DNA of 64,000 bases from Turnera subulata (Eukaryota > Streptophyta > Magnoliopsida > Malpighiales > Passifloraceae). The stretch is taken from assembly GCA_028386065.3 (NCBI GenBank), contig JAKUCV010001668.1:4776-68775 (forward strand). The letters run 5' to 3'. The position numbers and the translations under genes are program-made. Numbering within the stretch: the first letter of the stretch is position 1; every line of letters begins with the position of its first letter. Below are positions 11,241 to 21,815 of this stretch, piece by piece. The notes below the pieces were generated by a model. That model was given only the letters and a program-made list of their open reading frames with translations. It had not been told where the DNA came from and made no database searches.

Positions 11241-11865
11241 TGCTCAGGGGGTAAGGGGTCGTCCTATTAATCTAAGAGTCAAAATTGAATCCCTATATCT
11301 GACGGTTGTGGTTTAGGATTGCAAAAAATAGGCAAGCAGAAGGTTCTGGAATTGTTGGCCGCCATAACTCCGCCGGTCATGTCGCGACGACCGCCAGGGC
11401 TTGGCGGTCATCCATCCTTGTCTGCCGGTGGTTGCGGTCATGTCGCCATGTCCGCCCCCGACTGTGTAGTTTTTTCTTTTTTCTTACTTTTTCTCTTCCA
11501 ATGCGATTCCTAGTTGGTTTCCACACCTTCTAGAGTATTCTCTAACCTAGAAAACACCTTAAACTTGTATCCCACTTCAATACTTTTCCTTTTTAACAAC
11601 CCCACATCAAATTATTCCGCTTCTCTAGTAAAACTTCCATAAAAACACAAAATATGCAAAATATATATTTAATCTCCAATTTTCACAAAAATTAGAATAA
11701 AATTTAGCTACAGGCCATGTGTTTAAGTGGGCTAACATCTCTGAAAGATCCATATCTCACTGGCCTAAACCAAATATCTACTTCTAACCCAAAATTAATC
11801 AAATAACAAAGGGCTAAAATTAAATAAAAAGAAATAAGCAAATAAAATACCCTTATTCTACTACA

Positions 11866-11928
11866 TTAAATCAGGCGTTGACCCGACGGCCGACCCGCGG
11901 ATTCGTCTTTCTCCGCGCCTGCAACTGC
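11866..11928 (+). repeat. Left fragment of an old chromovirus-type LTR (X family)
   Basis: GC-rich sequence that continues at 19116 after removal of the inserted element. Together with 19116-19260 it matches the reverse complement of 21950-22250 in the solo LTR of the same family (TTGGAGTCGCCTCGAG and similar words). The first several hundred bases of this LTR are missing on the left. Confidence 0.6.
11924..11928. other. Target-site duplication (left), ACTGC
   Basis: ACTGC precedes the LTR start at 11929 and is repeated at 19116-19120. Confidence 0.9.
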
Positions 11929-12800
11929 TGATGCAGACATGGATGTGGGCACTCAGGGAGCTGGCAAGTTGGTGATTCCTACGGGTCCAATGATACGGGC
12001 TCGGTCCAAGAAGATCAAAGATCAGCTGCAACAACAAGTTCAAGCACTTTTGAATATTGAGTTGTTGGAAGATCGAGTGATCAAGCTTGGAGAGGAGCTG
12101 AAGTTGAAGCCCATCATCCTACTGACACTTATCTGGGCATAGTCGACATTGATCAGATGTCGTCATTTCCATTTACTTTCATTATGTTCTAGTAGCCGAT
12201 TTTATTTGATTGGAACAATTAAATCGGCATGCTTTTATTATTATTATTATGTTGGGTCAAGTCCAATATTAATTAGTTGATTAATATGGGCTTAGTTATT
12301 TGGGTTTGATTAGTGTCCAAGTTATGTGGGCTCAATTAAACTCCTAGTCCAATTAGGGTTTACTGTAGCGCGTCGGTTACTGTAGCTAGGGTTTACTGTT
12401 CACGTCGGTTTACTGTAGACGGTTTAGGAATTCTATAAGTAGGGGTTCTATGAGTCTGTTTTGAGGCAGAATATTGAAGATAATAAAAGTTCAGATAAAC
12501 TTTGATATTCTCATCACAAGAGTGGATTCTCTTGCTTGTTTTATTTTAGGGATTTGTTTACAATTGCAGGTAGTAATATTTTCTTGTGAATTCGAATTCC
12601 TTTGTGCTTAGTTCTTTGTTGTCTAGCATCGAGAGATTAGGAGGTGGAGGGGCTTCTGCGTCCATCTGTTGCCTAGCACGAATTGCTGGAAGGTGAAGAT
12701 CGACAGTGCATAAAGAGTGCACGATTGGTTGAGATTTGAGGTCGGGACAATCATAGATACGGAGGTGCTTCTAGGACCGGCTAGGTGTGTTGCCGTATCA
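11929..12800 (+). repeat. 5' LTR of the CRM-like element
   Basis: 872 bp, TGATGC...CGTATCA. It carries the orphan copy of the pol tail (open to 12142), TTACTGT...CGTCGG repeats at 12359-12422 and a weak TATA (CTATAAGTAG, near 12434). Several of its differences from the 3' LTR are C-to-T or G-to-A changes at CG sites. Confidence 0.92.
12359..12422 (+). promoter_or_regulatory. Short repeats upstream of the LTR TATA-like box
   Basis: Four loose units beginning TTACTGT and ending CGTCGG, TAGGG or GACGG. The unit TTACTGTTCACGTCGG is nearly the same as the 16-bp units (reverse complement) at 5835-5882. The identical block recurs in the 3' LTR. Candidate transcription-factor sites, by position only. 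Confidence 0.5.
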
Positions 12801-12804
12801 ATTT

Positions 12805-12816
12805 TGGTAGCGGAGC
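12805..12816 (+). other. Primer-binding site of the CRM-like element
   Basis: TGGTAGCGGAGC, four bases after the 5' LTR. It is identical to the PBS 12-mers at 5475, 31039 and 40487. Confidence 0.8.
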
Positions 12817-13418
12817 TCAGGTTATCAAATCAATCAACTATCCCTTTCAATTTTCTGTTGTTCTTGTTTCAATTCTGCCGAATTGTTCTTATTTTTTTTT
12901 TTATTTAAAAAAAAGAGTGTCGACTAAACCCTAAAATAGTCGAATTGTGCTATTGAGTTTGGAATTGCTTTTGTTTGCTGTTAATTCCTAATTTCGGCAG
13001 TAGTCAAAAAAAAAAAAAAAAAAAAATCGATTGGAAGTTTGATAACCGAAAATTGTTGCAGGAGTTTGGGTAAAAGTCTTTCTGTCCGAATTGAATTTAT
13101 AGGTTTTTCTTTCAGTTCATTGTGTCGAAAGCTTATTCTTGCATTGGGTGATATTGTTTCATATTGCTCAATTATCCGAAAATCATACACATACAAATTG
13201 TTCTTCTTGTGTGTGTTTTCTGTTCTTGCAATTGAAATCACTTTGCCTCTAGTATTTGCGCATCTTGTTCTTCTTGTTAGGAAGTTTGTTTGATTCTGTT
13301 GAATTCGTGGTAAGTGTTATTATCTGTGATTTTTGTGTTCAAATCCTAACAAATAAAACCTAGCAAGAGACAAGTGAGGGAGTGAAACACGAGAGAAAGT
13401 GAGGTTAATTTCAGGGAC
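12817..13418 (+). other. Untranslated leader of the CRM-like element
   Basis: About 600 bp between PBS and gag, T-rich, with a 23-bp A run near 13003-13025. No convincing coding sequence. Confidence 0.7.
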
Positions 13419-15410
13419 ATGTCGCAGTCACCAAACAGCCAGAACTCGGAGGGTGGCAAGCAAGACGGACAAGGAGATTCCTTACAATGGAGAGCCTTGC
13501 GGGATTCGTTGTTCCGTCTCGACAACAAGGTGAAAGATTCTGATGCAGAGAATGCCGAGTTTAGGCGCCAACATGCCAATGACATGGCCGAGATAAGGCG
13601 CATGCTTGCAGGACTGTCCGTCGAGAGGCAGCAGCAGCAGCAGCAGCCGCAGCAACGGCAGCAGCAACAAAACCCGCAAAGAGTAGAGGGACCGCAGCAA
13701 GGGGGTGAGATACCTGAACCCCGGGCACAAGTTGAACCTCGAAGGCTTTTGGAAGACGGGTTTGAGAATGAAGAATGGGAAGAGGAAGATTGGCAGCCAC
13801 GTTATCAAGGATATGGCCGAGGTGGCAGAATGCCAAGAGGAAGAGGAGGATACCAGCAGCGACATTATGGGAGAAACAATGATTGGGAGCCATACAATAA
13901 TGTCGATGCCAACATGAACAACATCAAGATTAAGATACCTTCTTTTCAAGGAAGAGGAGATGCCGATGCCTACATTGAATGGGAGCAGCGAGTGGATATG
14001 ATTTTTATTTGCTATCAATTTTCCGAGGAGAAGAAAATTAATTTAGCCACTCTTGAATTTACTGATTATGCTCTTAAGTGGTGGAATAAATTTTTGTTGG
14101 ACAGGCGTCGTGCAGGACAAGGGCCTCCCCAGACGTGGGCTGAATTAAAAGGCATCATGAGGAAGAGATATGTACCGAGCTATTACTACACCGAGTTGCA
14201 CAAGAAGCTTCAAACATTGCGGCAAGGTACACGTAGTATTGACGAATACTACAAGGAGATGGAGGCACTGATGCTTCAAGCGAATGTAGAAGAGGATCCC
14301 CAAGCAACAATGGCGCGATTTCTTGCTGGGATGAAGCCCGAGATAGCCAATGTTGTGGAGCTGCAACATAATTTAGACATTCTGGAACTTGTAGAGAATG
14401 CGGTTAAGGTGGAAAAACAGTTGCAAAACAGGAGTTACAGGGGTCCTTATGTCACTTCCAGTTCGTCCAATTGGAATTCCAGAAGGTACAGCCGAGAAGA
14501 CAAACCGAGAGAGGAGAAGACTAGGTTGGCCGACTACAAAACCCTTCCAAAGGCGAGCCAAACGACCCCTTCTGCCTCTACAACTAAGCATCGGGATGTG
14601 AAGTGCTTCAAGTGTGCAGGAATTGGGCACATTGCTTCTCAATGTCCGAATAAGAAGGTGATCTATGTTCGTGAAGGAGAACTTTATTCAGATGACGAAG
14701 AGCCTAATCCATATGCTGACATGCCCGAGCTAGAAGATGTGGCAACGGAAGACCGGTTTGTGCAAGAGGCGCCAGCAGCTGATCAATTACTTTTAGTAAC
14801 CCGGCGAGCTCTTAGCGCACAAGTGAAAGAGGATGAGACCGAGCAGAGGGAGAACATCTTCCATACCAGGTGCCATGTCGAAGGCAAGGCTTATAGTGTG
14901 ATCATCGATAGTGGAAGTTGTGCGAATGTAGCCAGCACCTTGATGGTGGAGAAATTGGGATTGACAGTCTCGAAGCATCCCAACCCATATAAGCTGCAGC
15001 GGTTGAATGATATGGGTGAGTTCAAGGTGACAAAACAGGTTCTTGTTACCATGTCGATTGGGAATTATGTTGATAAGATATTATGTGATGTTATTCCTAT
15101 GCATGCTTGTCACATTTTACTTGGTAGGCCGTGGCAATATGACAGGCGTGTATGGCATGATGGATTCAAGAATCGATACTCCTTCTCCATGGGTGAGCAG
15201 AAATTTGTTTTAGCTCTGTTGTCTCCACAACAAGTGTTCTATGATCAGCAGCATTTGGAGAAAAGTGGCGAGGCAATGAGGCAAGAAAAGGCAGCCAAGC
15301 TGCAACAAAATGGTGAGAATGAGGGGATAGCCAAGGGCTATGCAAAAGGAGAGGGTGTGCAAAAGGTTGAGAACCTTGGAAAAGGAGAGTTGAAACCAAA
15401 GGAAAAATAA
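13419..15410 (+). CDS. Gag-protease polyprotein of a Ty3/gypsy element
   Basis: 663 residues from the ATG at 13419, the first in-frame Met after the leader. A Gln-rich stretch lies near residues 69-86, which weakens the frame of no downstream motif. The capsid-type retrotransposon gag domain spans roughly residues 160-330 (IKIKIPSFQG, FTDYALKWW, RSIDEYYKEME). One CCHC zinc knuckle (CFKCAGIGHIASQC) lies at ~395-408, and an aspartic protease with the catalytic DSG (VIIDSGSCANVAS) at ~494-506, followed by ILLGRPW. In the family, Gag forms the particle, the knuckle binds RNA and the protease matures the polyprotein. The frame ends at UAA 15408-15410, and pol continues in the same frame directly after it. 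The relative at 2453-4699 has no stop at this point. The stop could therefore be a regulated readthrough site or one nonsense mutation. Confidence 0.9.
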   Translation: MSQSPNSQNSEGGKQDGQGDSLQWRALRDSLFRLDNKVKDSDAENAEFRRQHANDMAEIRRMLAGLSVERQQQQQQPQQRQQQQNPQRVEGPQQGGEIPEPRAQVEPRRLLEDGFENEEWEEEDWQPRYQGYGRGGRMPRGRGGYQQRHYGRNNDWEPYNNVDANMNNIKIKIPSFQGRGDADAYIEWEQRVDMIFICYQFSEEKKINLATLEFTDYALKWWNKFLLDRRRAGQGPPQTWAELKGIMRKRYVPSYYYTELHKKLQTLRQGTRSIDEYYKEMEALMLQANVEEDPQATMARFLAGMKPEIANVVELQHNLDILELVENAVKVEKQLQNRSYRGPYVTSSSSNWNSRRYSREDKPREEKTRLADYKTLPKASQTTPSASTTKHRDVKCFKCAGIGHIASQCPNKKVIYVREGELYSDDEEPNPYADMPELEDVATEDRFVQEAPAADQLLLVTRRALSAQVKEDETEQRENIFHTRCHVEGKAYSVIIDSGSCANVASTLMVEKLGLTVSKHPNPYKLQRLNDMGEFKVTKQVLVTMSIGNYVDKILCDVIPMHACHILLGRPWQYDRRVWHDGFKNRYSFSMGEQKFVLALLSPQQVFYDQQHLEKSGEAMRQEKAAKLQQNGENEGIAKGYAKGEGVQKVENLGKGELKPKEK

Positions 15411-18400
15411 TTGAGTGAAGTCGGCAAAGAGGGAGAGAAAAGGAGAGCCAATGCCGACTTGGAGAGAAAACAAGAGGGAAAGAAGAAACAGAATTTTTAT
15501 GCAAATGTGAGGGATTTTAGAGTAGCCTGTGCGGGAAGAAAGGAGATCTTGGTGCTCTTATACAAGGGTGCTTATTTTTCTGACACTGACCTTAATCCCA
15601 ATATTCCTAGTTCTGTTGTTTCAGTTTTGCAGGATTTTCGGGATGTGTTCCCAGAGGAACTACCAAAGGAATTGCCGCCTATTCGGGGCATAGAACACCA
15701 AATTGACTTTGTTCCTGGAGCACAACTACCGAATCGGCCAGCCTATAGGGCCAACCCCGAGGAGACCAAGGAGATCCAGAAGCAAGTCGACGAGTTGCTT
15801 GCAAAGGGTTTGGTGCGTGAGAGCTTGAGCCCATGTGCAGTACCCGTGATCCTAGTGCCCAAAAAGGATGGTACATGGCGCATGTGCGTTGATTGCCGCG
15901 CAATCAACAAGATAACAGTTAAGTATCGACATCCTATTCCTCGACTTGATGATATGCTTGATGAACTACATGGTGCATGCATATTTTCTAAAATTGACCT
16001 CATGAGTGGATACCATCAGATTCGTATGAATATAGGTGATGAGTGGAAAACTGCATTTAAAACTAAGTATGGGTTGTATGAATGGTTGGTAATGCCGTTT
16101 GGCTTAACTAATGCACCTAGCACGTTTATGCGTTTGATGAACCATGTATTGAGGGCCTTCATAGGAAAATTTGTGGTTGTGTACTTTGATGACATACTTG
16201 TCTATAGCAGCAATGAACATGAGCATGTTGAACACCTTAGATTAGTATTGGAGGCTCTTAGGGCTGAAAAACTATTTGCTAAGTTAAAGAAGTGTACATT
16301 CTGCATGGATAGTGTTGTTTTTCTTGGCTATGTTGTGAGTTCCAGGGGAATTGAAGTCGACCAAGAGAAGGTACAAGCCATACGGGAGTGGCCGACTCCT
16401 ACAACAGTCTCCCAGGTAAGGTCTTTTCACGGACTTGCTAGCTTCTACAGAAGGTTTGTGAAAGACTTTAGCACAATTGCCGCACCATTGAATGAGATTG
16501 TTAAGAAAGAAATTGGGTTTAAATGGGAAAAGGAGCAAGAGGATGCATTTAATACTTTGAAAGATAAATTGTGTACTGCCCCTATTCTTAAATTGCCTGA
16601 TTTTAACTCAACCTTTGAGGTTGAATGTGATGCCTCTGGTATAGGCATAGGTGCCGTACTTTTGCAGGAAAGGAGGCCAATAGCTTATTTTAGCGAGAAG
16701 CTGAAGGGTGCACAGCTGAACTACTCGACATATGATAAGGAGCTGTATGCACTTGTGCGGGCATTGCAAACGTGGCAGCATTACCTATGGCCCAAGGAAT
16801 TCGTGATCCACACCGATCATGAGAGTTTGAAGCATCTCAAGGGCCAAGGTAAACTGAACAAGAGACATGCTAAATGGCTCGAGTTCATTGAGACGTTTCC
16901 TTATGTGGTGAAATACAAGCAAGGTAAGGACAATGTCATAGCAGATGCATTGTCGCGCAGGTATGCTCTTGTTGCTTCCCTTAGTTCGAAATTGCTAGGG
17001 TTTGAGCATATTAAAGAATTGTACAAATCTGATCATGATTTTGCCTCTATCTATAATGCTTGTGAACATGCTGGTTTCGGAAAATTTTATATTGATTCTG
17101 GATATTTATTTAAAGAACATAAACTCTGTATTCCAGCCTGTTCATTGCGTGAATTGCTTGTTAGGGAGTCTCATAATGGAGGCTTAATGGGACATTTCGG
17201 TGTTGCAAAAACACTTGACATCTTGCATGAGCATTTTTACTGGCCATATATGAAGAAAGATGTTGAGCGTGTTTGTGCAGGTTGTGTTCCATGTAGGCAG
17301 GCGAAATCAAGGGTGCAACCCCACGGGTTGTACACGCCATTGCCTGTGCCGAGTAGTCCTTGGACTGATTTGTCCATGGACTTTGTCATTGGGTTACCTC
17401 GCACCAAGAGGGGACATGATAGTGTGTTTGTTGTTGTTGACAGGTTTAGCAAAATGGCGCATTTTATAGCTTGTCACAAAACCGATGACGCCTCTCATGT
17501 TGCTGATTTGTTCTTTAAGGATGTTGTGCGCCTGCATGGTGTCCCTCAAACAATTGTTTCAGATAGGGATTCCAAGTTCCTCAGTCACTTCTGGCGCATG
17601 TTATGGGGTAAGTTGGGGACCAAGTTGTTGTTCTCAACGACTTGCCATCCTCAAACGGATGGACAGACGGAAGTGGTAAACCGGACTTTGGGCTCTTTGT
17701 TACGTGCTGTTGTGGGTAGGAATTTGAAAACGTGGGGGGACTGTTTGCCTTTAGTTGAGTTTGCATACAATAGGAGTGTACATTCGTCCACAGGGTATTC
17801 ACCATTCGAAATTGTTTATGGCTATAACCCACTTACACCTTTAGATTTGCTGCCTTTACCTGTTAATGAGCTTGTGAGTGCAGATGGGCAGCAACGGGCA
17901 GAATTAGTGCGGTCAATTCATGCGAAAGCTCGACAGCACATCGAGACAAAGAACAAGCAGTATGCACAACGAGCTAATCAGGGGCGCAAACGTGTGAGGT
18001 TTGAGCCTGGTGATTGGGTTTGGGTGCACTTTCGGAAGGAGAGGTTTCCTAAACAAAGGAAATCTAAGCTGGACCCGCGTGGCGATGGTCCTTTTCAAGT
18101 TCTTGAACGCATTGGTGACAATGCTTACAAGATTGATCTGCCAGGTGAGTATGGTGTTAGTGCCACATTCAATGTTTCTGATCTTTCTTCCTTTGACACT
18201 GCAGGTACAGATTCGAGGGCGAATCCTTTTCAGCAGGGGGGGAATGATGCGGACATGGATGCGGGCACTCAGGGAGCTGGCGAGTTGGTGATTCCTACGG
18301 GTCCAATGACACGGGCTCGGTCCAAGAAGATCAAAGATCAGCTGCAACAACAAGTTCAAGCACTTTTGAATATTGAGTTGTTGGAAGATCGAGTGATCAA

Positions 18401-18458
18401 GCTTGGAGAGGAGCTGAAGTTGAAGCCCATCATCCTACTGTCACTTATCTGGGCTTAG
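15411..18458 (+). CDS. Pol: reverse transcriptase, RNase H, integrase (Ty3/gypsy)
   Basis: 1,015 open codons in frame with gag. There is no credible ATG at the beginning (the first codon is TTG), so expression needs readthrough of the [13 protein letters not shown] near residue 160 and the YFDD active site near 259. RNase H: ECDASG near 405 and HTDHESLK. Integrase: HHCC zinc finger at ~586-630 and DD35E core ([24 protein letters not shown]; 35 residues between the second Asp and the Glu). A GPF/Y module (GDGPFQVL) lies near 890, then NVSDLSSF. No chromodomain is seen. The final ~71 residues (18245-18456) lie inside the 3' LTR and contain [15 protein letters not shown]. All catalytic residues are present, so the enzymes look intact. 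Confidence 0.9.
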   Translation: MSEVGKEGEKRRANADLERKQEGKKKQNFYANVRDFRVACAGRKEILVLLYKGAYFSDTDLNPNIPSSVVSVLQDFRDVFPEELPKELPPIRGIEHQIDFVPGAQLPNRPAYRANPEETKEIQKQVDELLAKGLVRESLSPCAVPVILVPKKDGTWRMCVDCRAINKITVKYRHPIPRLDDMLDELHGACIFSKIDLMSGYHQIRMNIGDEWKTAFKTKYGLYEWLVMPFGLTNAPSTFMRLMNHVLRAFIGKFVVVYFDDILVYSSNEHEHVEHLRLVLEALRAEKLFAKLKKCTFCMDSVVFLGYVVSSRGIEVDQEKVQAIREWPTPTTVSQVRSFHGLASFYRRFVKDFSTIAAPLNEIVKKEIGFKWEKEQEDAFNTLKDKLCTAPILKLPDFNSTFEVECDASGIGIGAVLLQERRPIAYFSEKLKGAQLNYSTYDKELYALVRALQTWQHYLWPKEFVIHTDHESLKHLKGQGKLNKRHAKWLEFIETFPYVVKYKQGKDNVIADALSRRYALVASLSSKLLGFEHIKELYKSDHDFASIYNACEHAGFGKFYIDSGYLFKEHKLCIPACSLRELLVRESHNGGLMGHFGVAKTLDILHEHFYWPYMKKDVERVCAGCVPCRQAKSRVQPHGLYTPLPVPSSPWTDLSMDFVIGLPRTKRGHDSVFVVVDRFSKMAHFIACHKTDDASHVADLFFKDVVRLHGVPQTIVSDRDSKFLSHFWRMLWGKLGTKLLFSTTCHPQTDGQTEVVNRTLGSLLRAVVGRNLKTWGDCLPLVEFAYNRSVHSSTGYSPFEIVYGYNPLTPLDLLPLPVNELVSADGQQRAELVRSIHAKARQHIETKNKQYAQRANQGRKRVRFEPGDWVWVHFRKERFPKQRKSKLDPRGDGPFQVLERIGDNAYKIDLPGEYGVSATFNVSDLSSFDTAGTDSRANPFQQGGNDADMDAGTQGAGELVIPTGPMTRARSKKIKDQLQQQVQALLNIELLEDRVIKLGEELKLKPIILLSLIWA
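18232..18244 (+). other. Polypurine tract of the CRM-like element
   Basis: AGCAGGGGGGGAA immediately before the 3' LTR start TGATGC. It also codes for part of the pol protein (QQGGN). Confidence 0.85.
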
Positions 18459-19115
18459 TCGACATTGATCAGATGTCGTCATTTCCATTTACTTTCATTA
18501 TGTTCTAGTAGCCGATTTTATTTAATTGGAACAATTAAATCGGCATGCTTTTATTATTATTATTATGTTGGGTCAAGTCCAATATTAATTAGTTGATTAA
18601 TATGGGCTTAGTTATTTGGGTTTGATTAGTGTCCAAGTTATGTGGGCTCAATTAAACTCCTAGTCCAATTAGGGTTTACTGTAGCGCGTCGGTTACTGTA
18701 GCTAGGGTTTACTGTTCACGTCGGTTTACTGTAGACGGTTTAGGAATTCTATAAGTAGGGGTTCTATGAGTCTGTTTTGAGGAGAATATTGAAGATAATA
18801 AAAGTTCAGATAAACTTTGATATTCTCATCACAAGAGTGGATTCTCTTGCTTGTTTTATTTTAGGGATTTGTTTACAATTGCAGGTAGTAATATTTCCGT
18901 GTGAATTCGAATTCCTTTGTGCTTAGTTCTTTGTTGTCTAGCATCGAGAGATTAGGAGGTGGAGGGGCTTCTGCGTCCATCTGTTGCCTAGCACGAATTG
19001 CTGGAAGGTGAAGATCGACAGTGCATAAAGAGTGTACGATTGGTTAAGATTTGAGGTCGGGACAATCATAGATACGGAGGTGCTTCTAGGACCGGCTAGG
19101 TGTGTTGCCGTATCA
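18245..19115 (+). repeat. 3' LTR of the CRM-like element
   Basis: 871 bp, TGATGC...CGTATCA. The first 214 bp are the end of the pol reading frame. Confidence 0.92.
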
Positions 19116-19120
19116 ACTGC
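19116..19120. other. Target-site duplication (right), ACTGC
   Basis: Matches 11924-11928. Confidence 0.9.
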
Positions 19121-19557
19121 TCCTGTCGTCGTCGCGCCGCCTTTCCACCGCCGTTGGAGTCGCCTCGAGCTCGCCTTCCTCGCGGCTTCATTCTCTTCGC
19201 TTCAGTTGCGCCGCCGCCGTCATCAAGGTGAGCAACCCGTTTTCACGGGCGGGTCGCGGCCGGGTTGGGTCCTGGGCAGTCCGGTTTTATTTTTAAAAAA
19301 ACAAAAAGAATATATAAACATATTTATTTATTTCCTGATATTTAATTTTGAAAAAAAATATATATACACATTGAGAAAATTGTGGTCAATTTAATTCTGG
19401 TATTTTGAGAAAAATATAAATATATATACTTTGATAAATAATTAAGTTATGATTTGGAAAAACTATTATTATTGTGGAAAAAAATATATATACCATGAAA
19501 ATAATTCTTGGAAATTTTATATATATATTATTTTCCCTGGAAAATATTGGTTGTGGA

Positions 19558-19601
<44 letters not shown>

Positions 19602-20310
19602 GTACTTTGAAAATTAAAGGTAATTATATTTTGTGTTGGAAAATATTATTATACATATTTAGAAAAAGATAAATACTATATATATTTTTTGGAAATTATA
19701 AATATGCTATTATTTTTCTGGGAAATTTTGGTGATTATATTTTGGGAAAAGTATAATTAATTTATGGAAATATTTTTAAAAGAGTTTTAATTAAAGTATG
19801 CTACCGAAATTCTATTCGGATATACGTATGGTATAATATTTTCGGTAAAGGGAAATAATAAAAGATATGTAACCGGATGGGTTTATTTCGCAGTATTGGC
19901 ATCATAGCATACCTATTATGTGCATTTATGTGAGCATGCTGTTTTATTGTATAGGTTTTGATATCGGGAAGTTTCCCGAGGAGCCGGCTTGGGACCGGAC
20001 ATTGTCTTCAGAGTTGAGTAATCGGCCAAGGTGAGGATGGATTTCCTTCATTATGTGCCTATATTACTCGGTTGTTGTGTCTGATGGTTATTGCACTGTT
20101 GAGTATTGCGTTTGCTGTGGTTTGTTTCGGGATGTTTATCCCATTGTCTTGATTGTTGTTGGGATGTTTATCCGAGTATCTTGATTGGTTTTTGGATGTT
20201 TATCCTTGTGTCTTTTTGGTTTTTAGTATAATGAAATAAATAATAAAATGTGATAAGGATGTCGATCCTCGGTTTTGGATGGGATGTCTATCCCGGTATT
20301 TTGGTTAGGG
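19121..20310 (+). repeat. Body of an old chromovirus-type LTR (X family), plus orientation
   Basis: Continues 11866-11928. GC-rich until ~19290, then AT-rich with a TA microsatellite (19558-19602). From 20129 to 20310 there are several short hairpins with a GTYT/GTCG loop (GGGATGTCTATCCC type). It is interrupted at 20311-20315 by a solo LTR of the same family and resumes at 22915. Confidence 0.7.
19558..19602. repeat. TA microsatellite
   Basis: About 45 bp of alternating T and A with two G interruptions. Confidence 0.9.
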
Positions 20311-20315
20311 ATGTT
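20311..20315. other. Target-site duplication (left), ATGTT
   Basis: Repeated at 22910-22914. The uninterrupted site would read AGGGATGTTGATCCCT, one of the LTR hairpins. Confidence 0.88.
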
Positions 20316-20826
20316 TGAAGCGCCCCGCCCCGAATTTACCGAACACAGTAAACACGAGCCGGAACTGTGACAACCCAACCAAATAAACCCAAGCATACAG
20401 TGTATACAATAATAACTCGGCCCAACAATAAAATATCATAACTGGCCCAATGGCCCAACAATTACAAAAGCAGTGCACAGCGGAAGACTTAAAGACTCAC
20501 TAACACTGTATGCATATATGCAAACTATGGATCCGAGCCCTGTCCAAGGGATAACGCTGCAGCCTGTCTAGAATGCACCAAGCCTGTACATGAAACAACT
20601 CAACCTACGGGATGAAAGCCCGCAGGTGAGGGGTGAGTCCGAAGTGCTCACGACAATGGAAAGACGATCAATATGGACACTAAAAATTACTCAAGGTCAA
20701 CCAAACCAAAAGACCCGACCCAAAATCGGTCCAAGACCAAGAAGACTCAAATAAAATCAATTATCCAATTTTTATCTTTCCGGGCCCCGTCACGGATAAG
20801 CTAGGGTCGTACCAGGTTATCAACCT

Positions 20827-21815
20827 NNNNNNNNNNNNNNNNNNNNNNNNNNNNNNNNNNNNNNNNNNNNNNNNNNNNNNNNNNNNNNNNNNNNNNNNNN
20901 NNNNNNNNNNNNNNNNNNNNNNNNNNNNNNNNNNNNNNNNNNNNNNNNNNNNNNNNNNNNNNNNNNNNNNNNNNNNNNNNNNNNNNNNNNNNNNNNNNNN
21001 NNNNNNNNNNNNNNNNNNNNNNNNNNNNNNNNNNNNNNNNNNNNNNNNNNNNNNNNNNNNNNNNNNNNNNNNNNNNNNNNNNNNNNNNNNNNNNNNNNNN
21101 NNNNNNNNNNNNNNNNNNNNNNNNNNNNNNNNNNNNNNNNNNNNNNNNNNNNNNNNNNNNNNNNNNNNNNNNNNNNNNNNNNNNNNNNNNNNNNNNNNNN
21201 NNNNNNNNNNNNNNNNNNNNNNNNNNNNNNNNNNNNNNNNNNNNNNNNNNNNNNNNNNNNNNNNNNNNNNNNNNNNNNNNNNNNNNNNNNNNNNNNNNNN
21301 NNNNNNNNNNNNNNNNNNNNNNNNNNNNNNNNNNNNNNNNNNNNNNNNNNNNNNNNNNNNNNNNNNNNNNNNNNNNNNNNNNNNNNNNNNNNNNNNNNNN
21401 NNNNNNNNNNNNNNNNNNNNNNNNNNNNNNNNNNNNNNNNNNNNNNNNNNNNNNNNNNNNNNNNNNNNNNNNNNNNNNNNNNNNNNNNNNNNNNNNNNNN
21501 NNNNNNNNNNNNNNNNNNNNNNNNNNNNNNNNNNNNNNNNNNNNNNNNNNNNNNNNNNNNNNNNNNNNNNNNNNNNNNNNNNNNNNNNNNNNNNNNNNNN
21601 NNNNNNNNNNNNNNNNNNNNNNNNNNNNNNNNNNNNNNNNNNNNNNNNNNNNNNNNNNNNNNNNNNNNNNNNNNNNNNNNNNNNNNNNNNNNNNNNNNNN
21701 NNNNNNNNNNNNNNNNNNNNNNNNNNNNNNNNNNNNNNNNNNNNNNNNNNNNNNNNNNNNNNNNNNNNNNNNNNNNNNNNNNNNNNNNNNNNNNNNNNNN
21801 NNNNNNNNNNNNNNN
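20827..21815. other. Assembly gap (N run)
   Basis: 989 undetermined bases. Any open frame drawn through it is meaningless. Confidence 1.

Larger units (their letters stand above)
9939..11865 (-). repeat. LTR (~1.9 kb) of the Tat/Ogre-like family, minus orientation
   Basis: The right end reads TGTAGTAGAATAAGGG on the minus strand (from 11865). The left end is the CCTCACA end at 9939. A TATA box on the minus strand lies at 11231-11240. It contains an ACATCA-rich degenerate array (10340-10590) flanked by two related ~65-bp segments (near 10276 and 10623) that share CACGTAGTT and CACACAACA. The flanking five bases differ (GTAGG versus TTAAA), so this is not a proven solo LTR. Confidence 0.5.
11929..19115 (+). 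mobile_element. Nearly intact Ty3/gypsy retrotransposon (CRM-like, inferred)
   Basis: A complete 7.2-kb element: 5' LTR 11929-12800, PBS 12805-12816, leader to 13418, gag-pro 13419-15410, pol 15411-18458, PPT 18232-18244, 3' LTR 18245-19115 and TSD ACTGC on both sides. By hand the LTRs differ at 11 bases and one 1-bp indel over ~871 bp, so it is young. Domain order is gag, PR, RT, RNase H, INT, which is Ty3. The integrase ends in a GPF/Y module without a recognisable chromodomain, and the pol frame continues into the 3' LTR. I recall that feature from plant CRM centromeric elements, hence the tentative clade name. The only visible lesion is the UAA at 15408-15410. Confidence 0.92.
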
